A DNA stretch of 64,000 nucleotides from Candidatus Sphingomonas phytovorans (GTDB taxonomy: Bacteria > Pseudomonadota > Alphaproteobacteria > Sphingomonadales > Sphingomonadaceae), in the NCBI GenBank assembly GCA_029202385.1, contig CP119314.1:994501-1058500 (forward strand). Reading direction: 5' to 3'. Position 1 is the stretch's first letter. Every line of letters begins with the position of its first letter. Shown in pieces: positions 36,188-45,204 of this stretch. Both the position numbers and the translations under genes were made by a program. Under the pieces are notes generated by a model. It had not been told where the DNA came from. It was given only the letters and a program-made list of their open reading frames with translations, and made no database searches.

Positions 36188-36564
36188 TGAAGAACCGCTC
36201 GCTCGCTACCCGTATCGGCTTCGCCGCGTCGGGCTGGAAAGCCGCATGGCAGCGGGAGCGCAGTTTCCGGACTCAGGCATGGTGCGCGCTGCTCGCTTTG
36301 GGGGGCTTGTTCCTGCTTCAGCCGCCGATGCTCTGGTGGGTGGTCGTCGCGGTGGTCTGCGCGCTGGTGCTGGCGCTCGAACTGATCAATTCAGCGCTGG
36401 AGGCGCTGATCGACCTGCTCCATCCGGAGGTCCACCCGGAGATCAAGGTCATCAAGGACATGCTGGCGGGGGCGGTCCTCGCGATCAGCTGCGCAGCAGT
36501 CTTCGCTGCCATCGCCATGGCGGCAAACTATGTCTGGGCTCAACTGCTCTCGCTGGAAAGCTGA
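36187..36564 (+). CDS. dgkA: Diacylglycerol kinase (DgkA)
   Basis: 125 residues, three membrane helices and the amphipathic start. The conserved catalytic motif ELINSALEALIDLLHPEVHPE lies near residue 63, followed by IKVIKDMLAGAV. It phosphorylates diacylglycerol to phosphatidic acid in the inner membrane. The ATG overlaps the antiporter stop by one base. Confidence 0.92.
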   Translation: MKNRSLATRIGFAASGWKAAWQRERSFRTQAWCALLALGGLFLLQPPMLWWVVVAVVCALVLALELINSALEALIDLLHPEVHPEIKVIKDMLAGAVLAISCAAVFAAIAMAANYVWAQLLSLES

Positions 36565-36574
36565 AGGAACCGCC

Positions 36575-36910
36575 ATGAACCCGATCGTCCTTTTTGCGGC
36601 GCTATCCGGCGCGCTCGCCGTCGCCGCCGGCGCATTCGGCGCGCATGGCGCGAGCGGGGCCGCGGTGGACTGGCTCAAGACCGGCGCCCAATATCAGCTG
36701 CTCCACGCGATCGCCGCGCTCGCGGTGCTTCGGCTCGACGCCAGGGGGCCGGCGACCCTCTTTCTCGTCGGGGCAGCGATCTTCGCAGGCACGCTCTATC
36801 TGATGGCGCTCGGCCTGCCGCGCTGGCTGGGCGCGATCACCCCGATCGGCGGCGCACTGCTGATCGCAGGCTGGCTGTGGCTCGCGTGGCTGGCCGCACG
36901 CAGGGCCTAG
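36575..36910 (+). CDS. DUF423 membrane protein
   Basis: 111 residues with four membrane helices and the family opening ALSGALAVAAGAFGAHG near residue 9, then TGAQYQLLHAIAAL. Function unknown. GAAGGAACC precedes the ATG and the gap to dgkA is ten bases, so it belongs to the same run. Confidence 0.9.
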   Translation: MNPIVLFAALSGALAVAAGAFGAHGASGAAVDWLKTGAQYQLLHAIAALAVLRLDARGPATLFLVGAAIFAGTLYLMALGLPRWLGAITPIGGALLIAGWLWLAWLAARRA

Positions 36911-36930
36911 GCATCTAGACTGATGGCACT

Positions 36931-37060
36931 GGATTCACGCGAAGGCGCTAAGAGAAATTATATAGAAAGTGGGGCCCGCTGGCATCCACTCGAGCGACAT
37001 GCTCCGCGGAGATGATCGCGTTTCCGCCCCAATAATTCCTTTGCGCCTTCGCGTGAATCC
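36931..37060. repeat. Inverted repeat with perfect 18-base arms
   Basis: GGATTCACGCGAAGGCGC at 36931-36948 is perfectly inverted at 37043-37060, with about 94 bases between. Nothing coding was found in the 286-base gap it occupies. It resembles dispersed intergenic elements common in sphingomonads; a related GC-rich purine motif begins near 63957. Confidence 0.8.
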
Positions 37061-37196
37061 GCTTCTTCTTTTTAGCCCAGCGCCAACCAGATGCTAATTC
37101 ACTATCCCGTTGGATAGCGAACTTGCCCAGCCCTTCTTCCCATGCCATCCTGCCCGTTGATCGGCGCACCAGCCGACGACCGGAGGAGAGGACTGC

Positions 37197-38162
37197 ATGA
37201 AGAAAGCCATTTTGCTTGCGACAGCCGCGTTTGCCGTGTTTTTGAACGCCCCGGCTTCGGCGGGGCCGAACCTGCCAACCAAGCCGATCGAGCAGAAATA
37301 CTACGCCGATGGCGCCTGGACGGTCGCCCAGAGCTTCACGCCCGCCGGTTGCGATTCCAAGGGCAATGCCTGCGATATCTTCTATCCGGCGAATCTCGGC
37401 GCGAACGGCGTCCATCATCCGATCATCGTCTGGGCGAACGGCACCGGCACCACGCCGATCCCGGCCACCACCTATGCCTATCTTCTCCGGCATCTCGCCT
37501 CATGGGGCTTCGTCGTCATCGCGACGCGGGACGGCACGACGGGCACCGGCCAGACCGTGATCGACAGCGCCAACTATATCAAGGCGCGCAATGCCGACAG
37601 CGGCAGCATCTTCTACGGCAAGCTCGACACGACCCGGATCGGCGCGATGGGGCATTCGCAGGGCGCCTCGGGCGCGATCAACGCGATGCTGAAATCGGGC
37701 GGCGCGATCCGCACCGCCGTGACCTTCCATTTGCCGCGCCAGTCCTGGTGCAATCCCGCCGACAATTGCCTGCTGACGGGCGACCTCGCGGCGGCGACGA
37801 GCGGATCGATCCTCTATGTCAGCGGTTCGACGGATGTGCTGATCGCTCCCGACACGCAGCTCATCCCACCGGGCCAGCTCAACTCGATCACTGCCTATTA
37901 CAACGCCACCCCCGCGCCGCTGCTCAAGGCCAAGGGCATCATCAAGGGCACCGCGCACAACGACGTGCAGGGCAATCCGACCTGTGCCGGGGCCGCCTTT
38001 CCGTGCAGCAACGGTGTCCATGGCTATCTCGGCTATTCGACCGCCTGGATGATGTGGCAGTTGATGGGCGCCGCCGATGGCCGCCAGGCCTTTGTTGCCT
38101 CGGGCGGCGAGATCTTCACCGAAACGACCAACTGGCAGGGCGTGGCAAGCAACATCCCCTGA
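37197..38162 (+). CDS. Secreted alpha/beta hydrolase (cutinase/chlorophyllase-like)
   Basis: 321 residues with a clear signal peptide (MKKAILLATAAFAVFLNAPASA). An alpha/beta-hydrolase core follows: oxyanion-region IVWANGTGTTP, nucleophile motif GHSQGASGAI near residue 159, acid in SGSTDVLIAPD near 215 and His in GTAHNDVQG near 259. Paired Cys residues (CNPADNC and CAGAAFPC) suggest disulfides. The layout is that of dienelactone-hydrolase or polyesterase-type enzymes; the substrate is unknown. The TetR gene starts 60 bases after its stop. Confidence 0.85.
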   Translation: MKKAILLATAAFAVFLNAPASAGPNLPTKPIEQKYYADGAWTVAQSFTPAGCDSKGNACDIFYPANLGANGVHHPIIVWANGTGTTPIPATTYAYLLRHLASWGFVVIATRDGTTGTGQTVIDSANYIKARNADSGSIFYGKLDTTRIGAMGHSQGASGAINAMLKSGGAIRTAVTFHLPRQSWCNPADNCLLTGDLAAATSGSILYVSGSTDVLIAPDTQLIPPGQLNSITAYYNATPAPLLKAKGIIKGTAHNDVQGNPTCAGAAFPCSNGVHGYLGYSTAWMMWQLMGAADGRQAFVASGGEIFTETTNWQGVASNIP

Positions 38163-38222
38163 TCGCGCGCTTTCGCTTCGACGGGGTTGCCGATACGGTA
38201 CGGCAACCCCCGAGAGGACCAT

Positions 38223-38870
38223 GTGACGGCATCATCATCGACCAAGGCACTTGAACCGCCCTCGACCCGCCAGCAGCGGCTGCAGAATACGGGCAAGGCG
38301 ATCCTGGCGAGCGCGCTCGACCATTTCTCGCGACGCGGCTTCGAAGGCGCGTCGCTGCGCGATATCGCGGAGGATGCCGGCGTCCGGCACGGCATGATCC
38401 GCCACATCTACCAGACCAAGGAAGAGCTCTGGCGCCAGGCGATCGCCTTTCTGTTCGATCGCATGGAACGCGAGATGCCGGCCTCGCTGTCGGTATCCGA
38501 GCCGAAGGGCGGGGTGGCCGGTTTCAAGGCCTTTATCCGCTGGTATGTCGGCTATTGCGCCCGGCATCCGGAACATGCCCGGCTGATGGTGCAGCTCTCG
38601 ATCCTCGAAGGGCCTGAGCTCGAATGGACGGCCGAACGCTATATCGGCGAGGGGTATCGCTGGTATGAGCCGGTCGTCGAGCGGCTGCGCGAGAGCGGGC
38701 ATCTGCCCGCCGTCGATCCACTGTCGATATCGCTGATGCTGACCGCCGCCTGCCAGATGCCCTATCTGCTCGCGCCGGAGATCAAGGCCGTGGCTGGTCG
38801 CGACGTCCACGCCCCGGCCGAGATCGAAGCGCATGCGGAAGCGGTGATCCGCGTGTTCCTGCGGGAATGA
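38223..38870 (+). CDS. TetR-family transcriptional regulator
   Basis: 215 residues. The N-terminal helix-turn-helix (about residues 20-66) has ILASALDHFSRRGFEGASLR, then IAEDAGVRHGMIRHIYQTKEEL. A ligand-binding C-domain with aromatic and Pro-rich segments follows. The start is GTG 38223, five bases after a GAGAGGA site; an upstream TTG at 38187 is less likely. It follows the hydrolase gene on the same strand and may control it. Confidence 0.88.
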   Translation: MTASSSTKALEPPSTRQQRLQNTGKAILASALDHFSRRGFEGASLRDIAEDAGVRHGMIRHIYQTKEELWRQAIAFLFDRMEREMPASLSVSEPKGGVAGFKAFIRWYVGYCARHPEHARLMVQLSILEGPELEWTAERYIGEGYRWYEPVVERLRESGHLPAVDPLSISLMLTAACQMPYLLAPEIKAVAGRDVHAPAEIEAHAEAVIRVFLRE

Positions 38871-38917
38871 TGCCGCGCTGACGAACGGACGGCCGGTCCA
38901 TCACGGTCCGGGCCTGT

Positions 38918-40027
38918 CTATCCGGCGCGCGCGCCGTGCTCGTCGAGGAACGCGGCGACGTCGCCTAGCTTAACGGATCGGTCGAGGAAAGTGCGCCCGA
39001 TCCCGCGCGCCAGAAGGAAGGGCAGGGTGCCCGCGTCCATCTTCTTGTCGTGAAGCATATGCGCCACCAGAGTTTTCCCATCGGCGCTCAATCCGGCTGC
39101 GGTAACCCCGTCTGGCAGGCCTATGGCGCGCAGATGAGCCGCGACCCGTTCGGCATCCTGGCCTAGGGCAAGGCCTTTCGTCGCTGAATAGCCGAAGGCT
39201 AGCGCCATGCCCGCCCCGATGGCTTCGCCGTGGAGCAGTCGGTCGGAGAAGCCGGCCTCCGCCTCCAGCGCATGGCCGAAGGTGTGGCCCAGGTTGAGCA
39301 GCGCGCGGACGCCGGTCGTCTCGTGCTCGTCGGCTGCGACGATTCGGGCCTTTGCCGCGACTGAATGGGCAATCGCATAGTGGCGCGCCGCCGGGTCGCC
39401 CGCCAACAGCGCGGGCGCATTTGCCTCGCACCATTCGAAAAAGGCGAAGTCGTCGATCAGCCCGTATTTCACCACCTCGGCATAGCCGGCGCGGAGCTGG
39501 CGCAGGGGCAGCGTGTCGAGCACCTGCGGATCGATCAGGACGATCGCCGGCTGGTGAAAGGCGCCGATCAGGTTCTTGCCGGCGCGCGAATTGATCGCGG
39601 TCTTGCCGCCCACCGAGGAATCGACCTGTGCAAGCAAGGTGGTCGGGATCTGCACGAAGCCGCAGCCGCGCTTCACGATCGCCGTCGCGAAGCCCACCAG
39701 GTCGCCGATCACCCCGCCGCCCAACGCGATGACATGATCGCCGCGCTCCACGCCCAGGTCGAGCAATCGGTCGGTAAGCTGTTCCAGCGTTGCCCAGCTC
39801 TTGGAGCCTTCCCCCGGCGCCAGTATGATCGCCTCGCTCGCGACACCCGCCGCGGTGAGCGACGCCTGCAACGTGGCGAGGTGCGGCAGGACATTCTCGT
39901 CGGTGACGATCGCCATGGTCCGGCCGCGCGACAGTGGCGCGAGGCGCTCGCCCGCCTGTGCCAGCAGCCCGTCCTCGATCACGACCTCATAGCTGCGCGC
40001 GCCGAGGGAGACGGGGATGACGGTCAT
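38918..40027 (-). CDS. aroB: 3-dehydroquinate synthase
   Basis: 369 residues, the usual size. It converts DAHP to 3-dehydroquinate in the shikimate pathway using NAD and a divalent metal. Motifs: GGGVIGDLVGFATAI for NAD, DSSVGGKTAINSRAGKN for substrate and NLGHTFGHALEA for metal ligands. The ATG overlaps the aroK stop (ATGA), so aroK-aroB form a coupled operon. Confidence 0.97.
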   Translation of the reverse strand: MTVIPVSLGARSYEVVIEDGLLAQAGERLAPLSRGRTMAIVTDENVLPHLATLQASLTAAGVASEAIILAPGEGSKSWATLEQLTDRLLDLGVERGDHVIALGGGVIGDLVGFATAIVKRGCGFVQIPTTLLAQVDSSVGGKTAINSRAGKNLIGAFHQPAIVLIDPQVLDTLPLRQLRAGYAEVVKYGLIDDFAFFEWCEANAPALLAGDPAARHYAIAHSVAAKARIVAADEHETTGVRALLNLGHTFGHALEAEAGFSDRLLHGEAIGAGMALAFGYSATKGLALGQDAERVAAHLRAIGLPDGVTAAGLSADGKTLVAHMLHDKKMDAGTLPFLLARGIGRTFLDRSVKLGDVAAFLDEHGARAG

Positions 40028-40563
40028 AGGTCGAGGGCTTTCAGGATCGAATTCACGGTCGATTCGTGCGGTGCGTGGTGGCTCGGCACACGGATCGGCG
40101 CCAGCGCGTAGATGGGATTGCGGACCTTGGCCAGTTCGTCGAGCACTTCGCGCGGATCGCGATTGCGCAGCAGTGGGCGGGTATCGCGGCGACCGACCCG
40201 GTCGGCCAGCACGGCCGGATTCGCGTCCAGCCAGATCGCCAGCGCCTGTTCCAGGATCAGTGCCCGCGTCTCGTCGTTGATGAAGGCGCCGCCGCCTGTC
40301 GCGATAATCTTGGGGGTGCCGTCGATCAGGCGGGCGATCACGCGGCGTTCGCCGTCGCGGAAATGCGCCTCGCCGAATCGCTCGAAGATCTCGGTGATCG
40401 ACATGCCGGCGGCTGCCTCTATTTCCGAATCGGCATCGACGAAAGGCAGGCGCATACGCGCCGCCAGGCGGCGGCCGACGGTGGATTTACCGGCGCCCAT
40501 CAGCCCTACAAGGACGATCGGCAGGCCGGTCCAGTCCGGGATGGGGGTGTGTCTTTGCAACAT
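40024..40563 (-). CDS. aroK: Shikimate kinase
   Basis: 179 residues from ATG 40563. Walker A GLMGAGKSTVGRRLA near residue 20, shikimate-binding FVDADSEIE near 42, the GGGAF motif near 92 and the lid RDTRPLL near 127 define the enzyme, which phosphorylates shikimate. An upstream extension in the same frame overlaps other coding DNA and is not part of the gene. Confidence 0.96.
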   Translation of the reverse strand: MLQRHTPIPDWTGLPIVLVGLMGAGKSTVGRRLAARMRLPFVDADSEIEAAAGMSITEIFERFGEAHFRDGERRVIARLIDGTPKIIATGGGAFINDETRALILEQALAIWLDANPAVLADRVGRRDTRPLLRNRDPREVLDELAKVRNPIYALAPIRVPSHHAPHESTVNSILKALDL

Positions 40564-40662
40564 GGAAGCGGGGGCTATACAGCGAGGCCGCGTCTCGGGC
40601 AAAAGGCCGCGCGCAGTAGATTTTCTCACGTCTGTTTTAACGTGTCTGTACAAGGTTCGCTC

Positions 40663-40800
40663 ATGTCCCGTTCGCTCATTGCGCTCATCGTCATCCTTGT
40701 CGTCGTGATCGGGGGCCTGTTTTTCCTGGCCGGGCGGACGAACGAGAAGCCGCTTACCCGGGTCGAGAAGGTGGTACCGCTTGCGAATCTCTCGAACTAG
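40663..40800 (+). CDS. Small single-helix membrane protein (45 residues)
   Basis: Starts ATG 40663, with AAGG ten bases upstream. A predicted helix (about residues 5-24, LIALIVILVVVIGGLFFLAG) is followed by a charged tail ending LANLSN. The stop falls 20 bases inside the next gene, which suggests translational coupling. No family recognised; too short for reliable assignment. Confidence 0.6.
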   Translation: MSRSLIALIVILVVVIGGLFFLAGRTNEKPLTRVEKVVPLANLSN

Positions 40801-42580
40801 CGTCGCGCTCGGCGCGATCGCCGCGGTACTCGTCAGCGCGGGGCTTCCCGCGCTGGGCCAGCAAAAACCCGAATCGCTGTTGCCGCCCGGCTTCGGAGAT
40901 CCCGTTGCCGCGCCCGCGCCGACTCCCGCGCCCGCTCCGGCGCGCACCGCCACCCCGGCACAGCAGCCCGTCCCCGCGGCTACCTCCACGCCGGTGGATG
41001 GCGTGCTGCCGACTCCCACGGCATCGGCCACGCCGGTCGAGCCAGTGCCGGTCGATCCGGCCGTGCTGGCGCGCTACGACATGCCTGATTATGCGCGCCG
41101 GTCGCTGGCATCGGTCGGTCCGGTCGGTCCCGATGGCGGCGGGCTGACTCCGCGCGCCTTCGGCAATGCCGACGGGCGTTATGTCGAGGAACTGATGCGC
41201 CGCCTCGACGTGCCGATTGCGTCGCGCTGGCTGTCGATCGCGCTGCGCCGTGCCCTTGTGTCGCGAGTCGACACGCCGCAGGGCATCAACGGGGCGGATT
41301 TCGCGGCTGAACGGGCGTGGCTTCTGCTGCGCATGGGCGAATCGGTGTCGGCGCGGGGCGTGGTGCAAAGCGTCGACAGCGACAATTACACGCCCAAGCT
41401 TTACGAGATCGCGATGCAGACGGCGCTCGCCACGGGCGATCCCGGTCTTCTCTGCCCCGTTGCCGAAGGCGGTGCCGCGCTCCGGCGGGAGCGTGCCTGG
41501 GTTCTGGCGCTCGCCATCTGTGCCGGCCTCGCCGGCGAACCGCGCAAGGCACAGTCGCTGATCGCCTCGGCGCGCACGTCGGGCCTGGCCAGCGGCATCG
41601 ACCTGCTGCTTGCGCAGAAGGTCACCGGTACCGGCGCGCGTGGGCAACAGGCTGTGACGATCGAGTGGGACAGCGTCGATCGCCTGACAGCCTGGCGTTA
41701 CGGCCTCGCCACCGCGAGCGGGGTGGAAATTCCCGCGCCGCTGTTCGCGACCGTCTCGTCCAATGTGCAGGCGTGGCGGGCGCAGTCCCCGGCGCTGCCC
41801 GCCCGCGTGCGGGTCGGTCCCGCCGAGCAGGCGGCAGTGCGCGGCGTCTTCTCGAGCGCCGCCCTGGTCGATCTCTATGGCGCGATCGACGCCGATGACG
41901 ATCAGTCGCTGGCGGAGAGCGGCATCGCGCGGGATCTGCGCAGCGCGTATACGGCACCCGATCTCCAAGGCCGGTTGAACGCGATCAGGCAATTGTGGGA
42001 CGAATCCAAGTCGCCGGATGCGCGTTTTGCCCGACTGATTCTCACGGCGCGTGCCGCCGCGCGGATTCCCGCCGGTACCCAGGGGGCTGACGCTGACCGG
42101 CTGGTCGCCTCGATGCTGACGGCGGGGCTGGATCGTGCGGCAATGCGCTGGCAGGCGAGCGTGCCCGCCGGCGGCGATGCCTGGGCGATGCTGGCGCTGG
42201 CCGATCCTGTGCCGGTTTCGTCGACCTGGTCCGACGTCAACCGCTATTCTGGCGCGAATGACTCGAACGGCCTGAAGAAGCGCATGTTTTTCGCTGGCAT
42301 GGCAGGACTTGGACGCCTGTCCGCCGACGACGTCGAACGCGGCGCCCGGTCGCTGGACGTCACCATCGGCATCGACAATGCTTGGACCCGTGCCCTCGCC
42401 CGTGCGGCGCAGGCGCGGCAGCCCGGCACGGTGCTCGTGCTGGCGGGCATCGGCATGCAGACTCCGCTATGGCGGGGCGTGCCGCCGGAGGCGCTGTACC
42501 ATATCGTCACCGCCTTGCGGGCGGTGGGGCTTGAGGCGGAGGCGCGCATGATCGCCGCCGAGGCCCTGGCGCGACTTTGA
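40781..42580 (+). CDS. Exported Ala/Pro-rich protein of unknown function
   Basis: 599 residues, beginning at TTG 40781 inside the tail of the small membrane protein. A signal peptide ends near LPALGQQ (residue 27), then a Pro/Ala/Thr-rich linker runs to about residue 90. The remainder is Ala-rich and helical, possibly TPR-like, with no recognised motif. It ends overlapping the xerD start by four bases. A conserved neighbourhood with xerD and accA is the only functional hint. Confidence 0.75.
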   Translation: MRISRTSVALGAIAAVLVSAGLPALGQQKPESLLPPGFGDPVAAPAPTPAPAPARTATPAQQPVPAATSTPVDGVLPTPTASATPVEPVPVDPAVLARYDMPDYARRSLASVGPVGPDGGGLTPRAFGNADGRYVEELMRRLDVPIASRWLSIALRRALVSRVDTPQGINGADFAAERAWLLLRMGESVSARGVVQSVDSDNYTPKLYEIAMQTALATGDPGLLCPVAEGGAALRRERAWVLALAICAGLAGEPRKAQSLIASARTSGLASGIDLLLAQKVTGTGARGQQAVTIEWDSVDRLTAWRYGLATASGVEIPAPLFATVSSNVQAWRAQSPALPARVRVGPAEQAAVRGVFSSAALVDLYGAIDADDDQSLAESGIARDLRSAYTAPDLQGRLNAIRQLWDESKSPDARFARLILTARAAARIPAGTQGADADRLVASMLTAGLDRAAMRWQASVPAGGDAWAMLALADPVPVSSTWSDVNRYSGANDSNGLKKRMFFAGMAGLGRLSADDVERGARSLDVTIGIDNAWTRALARAAQARQPGTVLVLAGIGMQTPLWRGVPPEALYHIVTALRAVGLEAEARMIAAEALARL

Positions 42581-43494
42581 CCGGCCCGCCCGGCCCGGGC
42601 AAGGACCGCGCGCTGATCGAGCGCTTCCTGGAGATGATGGCTGCCGAAGCTGGGGCAGCGAAGAATACGATCGCCGCCTATCGCAGCGACCTGCACCTCG
42701 CATCGGATTTCCTCCTCGGCGGATTGGGGCGCGCCTCGGAGGCCGATCTCGCGCGCCTGGGCGGGCAATGGCTCGACCTTTCCCGGTCGAGCGTCGCGCG
42801 CAAATCCGCGGCGCTCAGGCGGTTCTTCGCCTTTCTTGCCGATGAGGGGCATCGCACGGACGATCCCGGCGCGGCACTGCCCCGGCCCGGTGCGCAGCGC
42901 GCCTTGCCCAAGGTGCTCGGGCATGACGATGTCGACCGGCTGTTTGCGGCTGTCGCTGCGCGGATCGCACGGGTGCCCGGTGACCCAAATGATCTGCGGC
43001 TCTCCGCCCTGGTCGAACTGCTCTACGGTTCCGGCCTGCGCGCCACCGAGCTGGTATCCCTTCCGCGCAACGCGATCGCGCCCGACCGGCCCTATCTCAT
43101 CCTGCGCGGCAAAGGCGGACGGGAACGGTTGGTGCCGATCTCGGATCGTGCCCGTGCCGCGGTGGCGGCGTGGCGCGCTTATGTCGCCACTGACCGGGTC
43201 TGGCTGTTTCCGTCGGGCAAAGCCCATTTGTCGCGCGTACGATTATATCAGTTACTCAAGGATTTGGCGGTGGAAGCTGGTATCCCGCCTGAGCGTGTCA
43301 GCCCGCACGTCCTGCGCCACGCCTTCGCGACTCATCTGCTTGCGGGCGGGGCTGATCTGCGTGCGCTGCAATCGATGCTTGGCCATGCCGACATCGCCAC
43401 CACCGAGATATACACCCATGTCGATGCCAGCCGGCTGGTCGAGCTGGTCAATACCCGTCATCCTCTCGTTGACGTGAAGAGGCGCGGGGCTTAA
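42577..43494 (+). CDS. xerD: Tyrosine recombinase XerD
   Basis: 305 residues. An N-terminal SAM-like core-binding domain (NTIAAYRSDL near 29) is followed by the catalytic domain, with Arg in YGSGLRATEL near 155, HVLRHAFATHLL near 244 (His and second Arg), LGHADIATTEIYTHV and Tyr near 279. It resolves chromosome dimers at dif with XerC. The TTG start overlaps the previous stop; a later ATG would cut into the N-domain. Confidence 0.95.
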   Translation: MTGPPGPGKDRALIERFLEMMAAEAGAAKNTIAAYRSDLHLASDFLLGGLGRASEADLARLGGQWLDLSRSSVARKSAALRRFFAFLADEGHRTDDPGAALPRPGAQRALPKVLGHDDVDRLFAAVAARIARVPGDPNDLRLSALVELLYGSGLRATELVSLPRNAIAPDRPYLILRGKGGRERLVPISDRARAAVAAWRAYVATDRVWLFPSGKAHLSRVRLYQLLKDLAVEAGIPPERVSPHVLRHAFATHLLAGGADLRALQSMLGHADIATTEIYTHVDASRLVELVNTRHPLVDVKRRGA

Positions 43495-43506
43495 CCGACG
43501 CGGCCG

Positions 43507-44454
43507 ATGGCAAGCTTCCTCGATTTCGAGAAACCGATCGCCGAGCTTCAGGGCCGGGTCGACCAACTCCGTGAGACCGCTGCCGATGGCACGGTCGATA
43601 TCGATTCGGAGGTGGCGCGGCTTCAGGCCAAGTCCGACAAGCTCCTGCGCGACACCTATTCCAGATTGACCCCATGGCAGAAGACGCTCGTCGCCCGCCA
43701 TGGCGAGCGGCCGCATTTCAAGGACTATGTCGCGGGCCTGTTCGACGATTTCATGCCGCTCGCGGGCGATCGCGCTTTTGGCGACGACCAGGCGATCCTG
43801 GGCGGTTTCGCAAATTTCCGCGGCCGCAAGGTCATGGTGATCGGCCACGAGAAGGGCGACGATACCGCCAGCCGTCTCCGTCACAATTTCGGCATGGGCA
43901 AGCCCGAGGGCTATCGCAAGGCGATCCGCCTGATGCAGCTCGCCGATCGATTCGGCCTGCCGGTGCTGACCCTGGTCGACACCTCGGGTGCCTTTCCCGG
44001 TGTCCAGGCCGAGGAACGGGGCCAGGCCGAAGCGATCGCGCGCTCGACCGAGCAATGCCTTGCCCTGGGCGTTCCGATGATCTCGGCGGTGGTCGGTGAG
44101 GGCGGTTCGGGCGGCGCGATCGCGCTTGCTGCGGGCAACAAGGTGCTGATGTTCGAACATGCGGTCTATTCGGTGATTTCGCCGGAGGGCTGCGCCTCGA
44201 TCCTGTGGCGCACCGCCGACAAGGCGCCCGAGGCGGCCGAGGCGATGAAGGTGACCGCGCAGGACCTGAAGGAACTGGGCGTGATCGACACGATCGTGTC
44301 GGAGCCGCTGGGCGGTGCCCATCGCGATCCGGCGCTCGCCATCGCCAATCTGGGCGAGGCGCTCGATGCGGCGCTGGCTGAGCTGGGCAATCAGGGCGCC
44401 GACCAGCTCCGCCGCGGCCGGCGCGAGAAATTCCTGGCGATCGGCAGGATTTAA
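43507..44454 (+). CDS. accA: Acetyl-CoA carboxylase carboxyltransferase subunit alpha
   Basis: 315 residues, the size of bacterial AccA. Family segments include [19 protein letters not shown] at the start, [20 protein letters not shown] and [19 protein letters not shown], with [11 protein letters not shown] late. With AccD it transfers CO2 from carboxybiotin to acetyl-CoA, the first step of fatty-acid synthesis. It begins 12 bases after xerD ends. Confidence 0.97.
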   Translation: MASFLDFEKPIAELQGRVDQLRETAADGTVDIDSEVARLQAKSDKLLRDTYSRLTPWQKTLVARHGERPHFKDYVAGLFDDFMPLAGDRAFGDDQAILGGFANFRGRKVMVIGHEKGDDTASRLRHNFGMGKPEGYRKAIRLMQLADRFGLPVLTLVDTSGAFPGVQAEERGQAEAIARSTEQCLALGVPMISAVVGEGGSGGAIALAAGNKVLMFEHAVYSVISPEGCASILWRTADKAPEAAEAMKVTAQDLKELGVIDTIVSEPLGGAHRDPALAIANLGEALDAALAELGNQGADQLRRGRREKFLAIGRI

Positions 44455-44611
44455 GGCGGGGCGCGATCGTCGCGCATCCTCTAGCGGCCTGTTTGCCGAC
44501 AGGTTGGTTCGTCACCTGCCACTCATGCGATCGAAACGGGACTGGCTCGGCGTACTGGGCGCCTTTGCGCGAACTCTTCCTTCGCAAAGCCAGCTTTTGG
44601 CCGCGCACACG

Positions 44612-44643
44612 AAAAGGGCGGCGGAACCGAAGTTCCGCCGCCC
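44612..44643 (-). terminator. Rho-independent terminator of the Flp pilin gene
   Basis: On the minus strand a perfect 12-base GC stem closes a TTCG tetraloop (arms at 44616-44627 and 44632-44643) and is followed by TTTTCG. It lies 23 bases past the pilin stop codon. Confidence 0.9.
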
Positions 44644-44666
44644 CGATTTCGTTAGCTGGTTAGAAC

Positions 44667-44834
44667 TTACGTAGCCTTCATGTTCGAAGAAACGTTGCCG
44701 AAGGTCGTCTTGAGCTGGTTGCCCAGACCCTGCATCGCAGCGATGGCGGCGACGGCGATCAGCGCGGCGATCAGGCCGTACTCGATTGCGGTGGCGCCCT
44801 TGCTGTTCTTGATGAACTTGCGGATGGTCTGCAT
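44667..44834 (-). CDS. Flp/Fap-type pilin
   Basis: 55 residues. A short basic leader (MQTIRKFIKNSKG) ends at the prepilin peptidase site G|ATAIEYGLI, with the Glu and Tyr at +5/+6 typical of Flp pilins, followed by one hydrophobic helix. GGAG precedes ATG 44834. No tad secretion genes lie in the window, so the assembly machinery must be encoded elsewhere. A strong terminator follows. Confidence 0.93.
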   Translation of the reverse strand: MQTIRKFIKNSKGATAIEYGLIAALIAVAAIAAMQGLGNQLKTTFGNVSSNMKAT

Positions 44835-44963
44835 GATTCCGGTCTCCAATGGTTCTAAAGCTTCAGTACCCGGCTGAACCGGCAGGACCGGACCAGCGCT
44901 TTCGGGTCTAGGGGCGGTAGGTTGAGAAAAGTTTAAGCCGGAACGTGGAAATTACGGAACCAA

Positions 44964-45149
44964 TCAGCCGCCGGTGCGTGCGGTTTCGATCTTGGAGTTG
45001 ACGTTGCTCCACATGCCAGTCGTGGTGTTCGCCAGCTCGACGAACGACGCGACCATGGTGATCACGACCAGGGCGGCGATCAGACCATATTCGATTGCCG
45101 TGCCGCCCTTGCGGTCCTCCACCAGTTTCTGGATCATGTTGAGCAGCAT
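44964..45149 (-). CDS. Second Flp-type pilin
   Basis: 61 residues, leader MLLNMIQKLVEDRKGG then TAIEYGLIAALVVITMV, so the cleavage site reads G|TAIEYGL. The C-terminal part is longer and more polar (ELANTTTGMWSNVNSKIETA) than in the neighbour pilin, so the two are paralogues and not recent copies. It is transcribed 129 bases ahead of the other pilin gene. Confidence 0.9.
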   Translation of the reverse strand: MLLNMIQKLVEDRKGGTAIEYGLIAALVVITMVASFVELANTTTGMWSNVNSKIETARTGG

Positions 45150-45204
45150 GCAGGGTTCCCGGTCCCGGATATCTTGTCGAACGCTAGTCTGGGAGAGTTA
45201 ACGA

